Positions 59,576-64,000 of a DNA stretch of 64,000 nucleotides are shown piece by piece. The DNA is from Streptomyces sp. NBC_01335 (GTDB taxonomy: Bacteria > Actinomycetota > Actinomycetes > Streptomycetales > Streptomycetaceae). The stretch is from the NCBI RefSeq assembly GCF_035953295.1, contig NZ_CP108370.1:1736001-1800000 (forward strand). Direction: 5' to 3'. Numbering within the stretch: position 1 is the stretch's first letter; every line of letters starts with the position of its first letter. The notes under the pieces were generated by a model. That model was not told the DNA's origin. It was given only the letters and a program-made list of their open reading frames with translations, and did no database searches. The translations under genes and the position numbers were made by a program.

Positions 59576-60451
59576 TCAGGGGCGCCGGGGCCTGCGGGCG
59601 CTGTCGAACACGGGCTCGGCGGTGGTGTCGCCGCGGCGCTGGACCGGGATGCCGCGCCGGTCCGTGCCGGTCCGGCGGGGGTCTTCGTCCCGGCCGGGGT
59701 CGCCTCCCACGATCAGCGGGTCGAACAGCACGATCACCCCTGCGAGCAGCAGGAAGGCCAGCGGGCCGACGAGGAGCGGTACGAGGATCGAGCCGATCGG
59801 TTCGCTCCCGGACCCGTCGGAGGCGCCGGAGACCAGGTGGACGCGGAGGGCCGCCATGCCGGTGTAGTGCATCCCGCTCACGGCGGCCCCCATGACGATG
59901 CCGGCGCCCAGGCTCGGCAGGAGGCCGTGGAGGGAGACGGCAGCCCAGAGCGCGGCGGTGGCGGCGACCACGGCGATGACGACGGAGAGGGCCACGGTGG
60001 CCGTCGAGTACGCGAACCGCCCGTGGAAGGCGATGGCCGCCATGCCCAGGTAGTGCATGGAGGCCACCCCCAGCCCGGTGAGGGTGCCGCCGGTGACCAG
60101 GGCCAGCGGCGTCGCGCCCCGGTAGCCCACGATGAAGATGCCGATGCCGACCATGACGATCGCCACGGCGAGGCTCGCGTACATCAGCGGCCGGTCGTAG
60201 GTGATCGAGGCTTCGTCGATGCGGAAGCCCATCATCGCGATGAAGTGCATCGTCCATATCCCGGAGCCGATGGACGTGGCACCGAGGGCGAGCCATCCGG
60301 CCCGGTAGGGGCGGCCGCTCCGGTTCGGCCCGGCGATACGGACGGACCGGGCGGTGCAGCGCAGTCCCAGCGCGGCACCGAGGCAGGCCATGAGGAAGGC
60401 CGCGACGGGAGTCACGAGGCCGTAGGAGAAGCCGTCCACTGTGCCCTGCAT
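59576..60451 (-). CDS. MHYT-domain membrane sensor protein
   Basis: A 291-residue protein from the ATG at 60451 (MQGTVDGFSYGLVTPVAAFL), with AAGGGC upstream. Seven helices carry three MHYT-type motifs: WTMHFIAMMGF, ASMHYLGMAAIAF and SGMHYTGMAALR. The domain is thought to bind copper and sense oxygen, CO or NO. Many MHYT proteins carry GGDEF/EAL domains; this one ends in a short basic tail with no output domain, so it must signal through another protein if at all. Its leader is highly structured. Confidence 0.92.
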   Translation of the reverse strand: MQGTVDGFSYGLVTPVAAFLMACLGAALGLRCTARSVRIAGPNRSGRPYRAGWLALGATSIGSGIWTMHFIAMMGFRIDEASITYDRPLMYASLAVAIVMVGIGIFIVGYRGATPLALVTGGTLTGLGVASMHYLGMAAIAFHGRFAYSTATVALSVVIAVVAATAALWAAVSLHGLLPSLGAGIVMGAAVSGMHYTGMAALRVHLVSGASDGSGSEPIGSILVPLLVGPLAFLLLAGVIVLFDPLIVGGDPGRDEDPRRTGTDRRGIPVQRRGDTTAEPVFDSARRPRRP

Positions 60452-60908
60452 GCTGGATACGCCCTTCACGAAAACGCGGTGCTGGTGGTGCTCCGCCGGT
60501 CGGCGGGCGGGCCGGGGGCCCGTGGCTCCCGCCGACCGGGGAGAGGCCGCCGGTCGCCCCGGACGGGTGCCGCTCCTCGGTCGAAGGACCGGGGCACGCG
60601 GTCCCCGGCGGCGGCTCCGGGAGGCCCGGAGTTCCGCCGGAACCCGGGAACCCCGGCAAGCGCCCACAAGGGCGGCATTTTATCGCCCGTGAACTGGGGC
60701 GGTAGCGAAAAGGCCGCCCATGATCCAGCCCTCACCACTTCTCCCCCGGGTGAGGGTGACCGACACAATCCTGCGACTCCTTACGCACCACGACGCGTAT
60801 CCCCCGGGCCCCGGCGGCCCGTGCGTGCGGGGCTCGCACCACCCGGATCCCGGGCCGGGACCGTCGGTCGCGCCGGCGGTGTCAGTGGCGGGCACTACCG
60901 TTCTCGGT
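60452..60908. other. Divergent MHYT-ogt region with a structured leader
   Basis: 457 bp without a gene. On the MHYT side 60495-60538 is an inverted repeat with perfect 12-bp arms (CCGGTCGGCGGG and complement) around a 20-nt loop, 44 bp before the start codon. Further hairpins follow (CCGGGG-N8-CCCCGG near 60590; GTTCC-GCC-GGAAC near 60631). GATAAAAT near 60680 on the minus strand could be the -10 of the MHYT gene, giving a leader of about 220 nt. Confidence 0.6.
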
Positions 60909-61454
60909 ATGACGAACGGCGCCCTCCGTGTGGAGTGGTCGGTGGTGGCGAGCCCCATCGGACCCCTGATGCTCGCCGCGACCGGCACCGGCCTGGTCTC
61001 GGTGACCTTCCACGCGCGGCCTTCCGTGCGTGACCGGACCCTGGCGACGCTGCGGGACAGACTCGGCGCGGAGCCGGTGGAGGGCGACGGTTCGGCCGCG
61101 CCCGCCGCCGCGGGACGCCTGCTCGACGCCTATTTCGACGGCACGCTGCGGGCGTTCGACCTGCCGCTGGACTGGTCGCTGACCTCGGGCTTCCACCGCC
61201 GGGTCCTCCAGGAGCTCGCCATGGGCGTCCCGTACGGCTCGGTCGTCGGTTACGGCGACCTGGCGGCCAGGGTGGGGCGGCCGGACGGGGCGCAGGCGGT
61301 GGGGGCGGCGATGGGGGCCAATCCGCTGCCGATCGTGGTGCCCTGCCACCGGGTGGTGGAGAGCGACGGCGGGCTCGGCGGGTTCGGCGGCGGGCTGGAG
61401 ACGAAGAGGCGGCTGCTGGAGCTGGAGGGCGTGCTGCCCCAGCCCTTGTTCTGA
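60909..61454 (+). CDS. ogt: Methylated-DNA--protein-cysteine methyltransferase
   Basis: A 181-residue protein starting MTNGALRVEWSVVASPIGPL at the ATG at 60909; TACCGT 12 bp before suggests a leaderless or short-leader mRNA. The active Cys is in IVVPCHRVV, with GVPYGSVVGYGDLAARVGRP for DNA contact and GGFGGGLETKRRLLELEG at the end. It removes O6-alkyl groups from guanine by suicide transfer. An in-frame ATG at 60720 would add 63 residues without family similarity and is not preferred. It complements the UvrABC genes nearby. Confidence 0.94.
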   Translation: MTNGALRVEWSVVASPIGPLMLAATGTGLVSVTFHARPSVRDRTLATLRDRLGAEPVEGDGSAAPAAAGRLLDAYFDGTLRAFDLPLDWSLTSGFHRRVLQELAMGVPYGSVVGYGDLAARVGRPDGAQAVGAAMGANPLPIVVPCHRVVESDGGLGGFGGGLETKRRLLELEGVLPQPLF

Positions 61455-61471
61455 CACGGTCCCGGACGGGG

Positions 61472-61585
61472 GACGGGCCTCCTGACCGGAGACGGGCCGC
61501 CTGACCGGAGACAGGCCTCCTGGCCGGAGACGGGCGTGCTGACGGGAGACGGGCCGCCTGACCGGAGACGTACGCCCCGTCCGGA
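61472..61585 (+). repeat. Six 19-bp tandem units downstream of ogt
   Basis: Units of the form GACGGGCCGCCTGACCGGA repeat without gap. The first five are close copies and the sixth is degenerate; a weak extra unit may precede at 61453. They start 17 bp after the ogt stop. Confidence 0.88.
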
Positions 61586-61661
61586 GAGGGCGTGCCGACC
61601 GGGCGTCCCGCCGTGATCCGCCCCGGCCGCGCGTCCCGCAGTCGTCCCGCCCCGACCGTGT

Positions 61662-61721
61662 ACCTCACCTCCGTGCACCTCACCCCCGTGCACCTCACCT
61701 CCGTGCGCCTCACTCCCGTGC
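61662..61721 (+). repeat. Four 15-bp tandem units at the kinase stop
   Basis: ACCTCACCTCCGTGC repeats three times (the second copy with CC for TC) and a fourth variant GCCTCACTCCCGTGC overlaps the stop codon of the uridine-kinase-like gene, so the repeat sets that protein's last residues. Confidence 0.85.
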
Positions 61722-62357
61722 GCGCAGCCCCGTCCACGCCGGGTGGCGGGGGTCGTCGGCGCGGACGACGGCGTCGGCGTGGTCGGCGGGGGCGGTCTCG
61801 TCCTCGTACCGCGCGAAGGCGGGCAGGGTCCACTGGGCCTGCTCGTCGGTGTGCCGCCGCAACGCGCCCGGCGAGAGCCGCAGATGGACCGAGAGATCGA
61901 ACGGGTACCACTGCCCCAGCAGCAACGGCCCGTGCAGCACCAGCACTCCGCCCTCGGGGAGCTCGTGGTACGGGCTGCGGGTGGCCCGGTCGGTGACCGG
62001 GTCCCACAGGTCCGGCAGGACCCGTCCGCCGCCGCCCGGTTCCAGCGGCCCGAACACCTCGCGCCAGAGCGCCCCGGTGTCGAACCAGCCCTGGGCGTAC
62101 GAGTCGGGGTCCCGTCTGCCGTACTCGTACCGCAGACTCGCCGGGCGCAGGAACCCCTCGGTGGACACGACGAGTACGGCGCGTCCGCGCAGGCGCAGGG
62201 ACTGGGCGAGGCGTTCGGCCAGCGGGCCGGTGCCCGCGGCGGGGGCGCCGTCGACGCCGATCCTGAGCCAGGGGCCGCCGCCGTCCGGGCTCAGCCCGTC
62301 CGCGTGCGCGGCGAGGGCCTCGGCCAGCCGGTCCCAGGTGATCGCTTCGAATCGCAC
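61710..62357 (-). CDS. Uridine kinase-like protein without a canonical P-loop
   Basis: A 215-residue protein. I prefer GTG 62357 (VRFEAITWDRLAEALA); a GTG at 62372 would add five residues. The fold is that of uridine kinase: STEGFLRPASLRYEYGRRDPDS, WFDTGALWREVFGPLEPGG, and VLVLHGPLLLGQWYPFDL. The expected GxxGxGK[ST] loop is replaced by GVDGAPAAGTGPLAERL, which has no lysine. It may be inactive as a kinase or use another phosphate contact. It is monocistronic; the function is inferred from fold only. Confidence 0.78.
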   Translation of the reverse strand: MRFEAITWDRLAEALAAHADGLSPDGGGPWLRIGVDGAPAAGTGPLAERLAQSLRLRGRAVLVVSTEGFLRPASLRYEYGRRDPDSYAQGWFDTGALWREVFGPLEPGGGGRVLPDLWDPVTDRATRSPYHELPEGGVLVLHGPLLLGQWYPFDLSVHLRLSPGALRRHTDEQAQWTLPAFARYEDETAPADHADAVVRADDPRHPAWTGLRARE

Positions 62358-62425
62358 CCGCCCATCATCCACCGGCCCGCGCGCCCCCGGACCGGCGGCC
62401 GGTCAGCCGCCGGTCCGGGCGTCAC

Positions 62426-63094
62426 CTACCCGCCGCGCAACTCCGTGGCGAGCGGGCTCTCGCCGTACACCTCGATCCGGCCGTCCTTCACCGCCTGGGC
62501 GAAGCCGGTCTCCTCCCGGCCCATGGCCAGGCAGAGTTCGGCGTCCAGCACGATGCGGGCGTCGGCGTGGGGGGCCGCGCCGTAGCCGTAGACCTCCTCG
62601 CCGGGCGGCACGGGGCCCGTGCGTACGTGGAACTCGCCCTCGTCCAGGTGCACTTCGACCAGGCCGGAGTGGGCCGTCGCCGCCAGGGAGCGGCGCAGCG
62701 GGAGGGCGAACCAGTGGGCGCGTACGGCGTCGGTGGGGCGGCGTTCGTCCAGGGCGGGCGCGCCCCACTGGGCGAGGGCGGTGAGGACCGGGAGCAGTTC
62801 CCTGCCCCGGTCGGTGAGTTCGTAGACCGAGGCAGCGGCCGGGGGCGGCAGCTTGCGGCGGAGGGCGAGGCCGCTCTGCTCCATGTCCTTGAGGCGGGAG
62901 GCGAGGACGTCCGTACTGACGCCCGGCAGATCCGCGTGCAGATCGGTGTAGCGGCGCGGCCCGGCCAGCAGTTCACGGACGATCAGCAGGGTCCACCGGT
63001 CCCCGACGGAGTCCAGGGCTCGGGCGGTGGCGCAGAACTGGTCGTAACTGCGTCGGCGTACGGGGCGCGCTGCTGGCTGCTGCTGACGTGGCAT
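62426..63094 (-). CDS. HxlR-family transcriptional regulator with C-terminal SCP2-like domain
   Basis: A 222-residue protein. I prefer the ATG at 63094 (MPRQQQPAARPVRRRSYDQF), because TAGACT (63107-63102) ends only 7 bp upstream and would give a leaderless transcript; an ATG at 63112 is also in frame. The winged helix is ALDSVGDRWTLLIVRELLAG to LADLPGVSTDVLASRLKDME-like, typical of HxlR/PadR-type MarR relatives. The C-terminal 80 residues (ARIVLDAELCLAMGREE, AVKDGRIEVYGE) look like an SCP2 sterol-carrier fold that may bind the inducer. It is divergent from the aminotransferase gene with paired operators between. Confidence 0.88.
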   Translation of the reverse strand: MPRQQQPAARPVRRRSYDQFCATARALDSVGDRWTLLIVRELLAGPRRYTDLHADLPGVSTDVLASRLKDMEQSGLALRRKLPPPAAASVYELTDRGRELLPVLTALAQWGAPALDERRPTDAVRAHWFALPLRRSLAATAHSGLVEVHLDEGEFHVRTGPVPPGEEVYGYGAAPHADARIVLDAELCLAMGREETGFAQAVKDGRIEVYGESPLATELRGG

Positions 63095-63101
63095 ACGACG
63101 C

Positions 63102-63129
63102 AGTCTAGACATGTTGTTGGACTTTCCAA
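63102..63129 (-). promoter_or_regulatory. Promoter of the HxlR gene
   Basis: On the minus strand TTGGAA (63129-63124) and TAGACT (63107-63102) are 16 bp apart. The -35 lies inside the first operator palindrome, which suggests autorepression. Confidence 0.6.
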
Positions 63130-63151
63130 GGTCGGGCTTGGTAAAACCAAG
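63117..63151. promoter_or_regulatory. Two phased operators TTGG-N5-CCAA
   Basis: TTGGACTTTCCAA (63117-63129) and CTTGGTAAAACCAAG (63137-63151) share the core TTGG-N5-CCAA. The cores start 21 bp apart, two DNA turns, so two dimers could bind the same face. They cover the -35 of the HxlR gene and the probable -35/-10 of the aminotransferase gene. Confidence 0.75.
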
Positions 63152-63178
63152 TATCGCAATCGGCAGGGGAGGAACCGC

Positions 63179-64000
63179 ATGGAGTTCCGGCAGTCCAGCA
63201 AGCTCGACGAGGTCTGTTACGAGATCCGCGGCCCGGTCATCGAGCAGGCGAACGCGCTGGAGGAGGCGGGCCACAGCGTGCTCCGCCTCAACACGGGCAA
63301 CCCCGCACTGTTCGGCTTCGAGGCGCCCGAGGAGATCGTCCAGGACATGATCCGGATGCTCCCCCAGGCGCACGGCTACACCGATTCGCGCGGCATCCTC
63401 TCCGCCCGCCGCGCGGTCGCCCAGCGCTACCAGGCGATGGGGCTGCCGGACGTCGACGTGGACGACATCTTCCTGGGCAACGGGGTCTCCGAGCTGATCT
63501 CCATGGCCGTCCAGGCGTTCCTGGAGGACGGCGACGAGGTGCTCGTACCGAGCCCCGACTACCCGCTCTGGACGGCGGTGATCACCCTCGCCGGCGGCAA
63601 GGCCGTCCACTACACCTGCGACGAGCAGTCGGACTGGAACCCGGACCTCGCCGACATGGCCGCGAAGATCACCGACCGCACCAGGGCCGTGGTGATCATC
63701 AACCCCAACAATCCCACCGGCGCGGTCTATTCGAAGGAGACCCTGGAGGGCATCCTCGGCCTGGCCCGCCGGCACGGACTGCTCGTCTACGCCGACGAGA
63801 TCTACGACCAGATCCTCTACGACGACGCCGTGCACCACCCGGTCGCCTCCCTCGCCCCGGACCTGCTCACCCTCACCTTCAGCGGGCTGTCGAAGACGTA
63901 CCGGGTCGCCGGGTTCCGCTCGGGGTGGCTGGTGGTCTCCGGACCGCAGGCGCACGCGCGCGGTTACCTCGAAGGGCTCACCACCCTGGCCTCCATGCGG
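63179..64000 (+). CDS. PLP-dependent aminotransferase, AlaT-like (5' part; runs off the window)
   Basis: The frame stays open from ATG 63179 for 274 codons to the window edge; GGGGAGGAA lies 6 bp upstream. Class I aminotransferase features are LRLNTGNPALFGFEAPEEI, LGNGVSELISMAVQAFL, PSPDYPLWTAVI, INPNNPTGAVYSKE, VYADEIYDQILYDD and the PLP lysine in FSGLSKTYRVAGFRSGW. The N-terminus (MEFRQSSKLDEVCYEIRGPV) and these motifs fit the alanine/valine aminotransferase (AlaA/AlaT) group. Roughly 130 C-terminal residues are missing. It is probably controlled by the divergent HxlR protein through the paired operators. Confidence 0.9.
   Translation, partial: MEFRQSSKLDEVCYEIRGPVIEQANALEEAGHSVLRLNTGNPALFGFEAPEEIVQDMIRMLPQAHGYTDSRGILSARRAVAQRYQAMGLPDVDVDDIFLGNGVSELISMAVQAFLEDGDEVLVPSPDYPLWTAVITLAGGKAVHYTCDEQSDWNPDLADMAAKITDRTRAVVIINPNNPTGAVYSKETLEGILGLARRHGLLVYADEIYDQILYDDAVHHPVASLAPDLLTLTFSGLSKTYRVAGFRSGWLVVSGPQAHARGYLEGLTTLASMR

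Noticed and set aside
60720..60908. N-terminal extension of ogt from ATG 60720
   Set aside because: The extra 63 residues are Pro/His-rich, unlike any alkyltransferase, and TACCGT just before 60909 fits a promoter for the shorter form.

Overview
The window is a chromosomal segment of a high-GC actinobacterium, almost certainly a Streptomyces or a close relative. The reasons are roughly 70% G+C, frequent GTG starts and 4-bp start/stop overlaps, mycothiol-type enzymes, RbpA, WhiA, and the order tkt-tal-zwf-opcA-pgl next to pgi, rbpA, secG, tpiA-pgk-gap, whiA-yvcK-rapZ-uvrC, uvrA and uvrB. Nearly all of it is housekeeping core. No tRNA, rRNA, insertion sequence, prophage or CRISPR array was recognised.

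Layout. 1-6.5 kb: the 5' part of dapD, a proline-tailed membrane protein, a small VOC protein, a Tat-exported phosphocholine-type phospholipase C and a secreted protein of unclear role. 6.5-13.2 kb: a complete SUF Fe-S assembly operon on the minus strand (sufR-B-D-ferredoxin-C-S-U-sufT-like), with a CAAC-N6-GTTG operator at the sufR start. 13.3-21.8 kb: two large tandem paralogous secreted subtilases that share a perfectly identical 155-bp block, and an HTH regulator upstream of them. 22.2-26.6 kb: an ABC-2 exporter pair, heme A synthase (ctaA) and heme O synthase (ctaB). 27-33.6 kb: the pentose-phosphate operon tkt-tal-zwf-opcA-pgl, transcribed away from ctaB. 33.7-38.3 kb: a VOC protein converging on and overlapping an operon of pgi plus two bacterial-PH-domain membrane proteins, then rbpA. 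38.4-42 kb: secG and the lower-glycolysis set gap-pgk-tpiA. 42.4-47.6 kb: the uvrC-rapZ-yvcK-whiA operon. 47.7-54.1 kb: a Rieske lipoprotein, uvrA, a mycothiol-dependent enzyme next to an MBL hydrolase, and terC. 54.1-57.2 kb: a yybP-ykoY-type manganese riboswitch leader for terC, a large TerD-domain protein and a stand-alone TerD. 57.4-64 kb: uvrB, an MHYT membrane sensor with a highly structured leader, an alkylguanine-DNA alkyltransferase, a uridine-kinase-like protein without a P-loop lysine, an HxlR regulator and the start of a divergent aminotransferase.

The genes form coherent modules. Fe-S supply (SUF) and heme A/O synthesis serve respiration. Glycolysis and the pentose-phosphate pathway are clustered, with YvcK and RapZ as probable carbon and cell-wall regulators. 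All three UvrABC excision genes and an alkyltransferase lie within 16 kb. TerC and the TerD proteins suggest metal or envelope-stress handling, and the riboswitch links terC to manganese. The signals most worth following up are the terC leader with its ribosome-site-sequestering helix, the two phased TTGG-N5-CCAA operators between the HxlR and aminotransferase genes, the SufR operator that overlaps the sufR start codon, the repeat-built insertion in UvrC, the histone-H1-like tails on OpcA and UvrA, and the structured leader of the MHYT gene.
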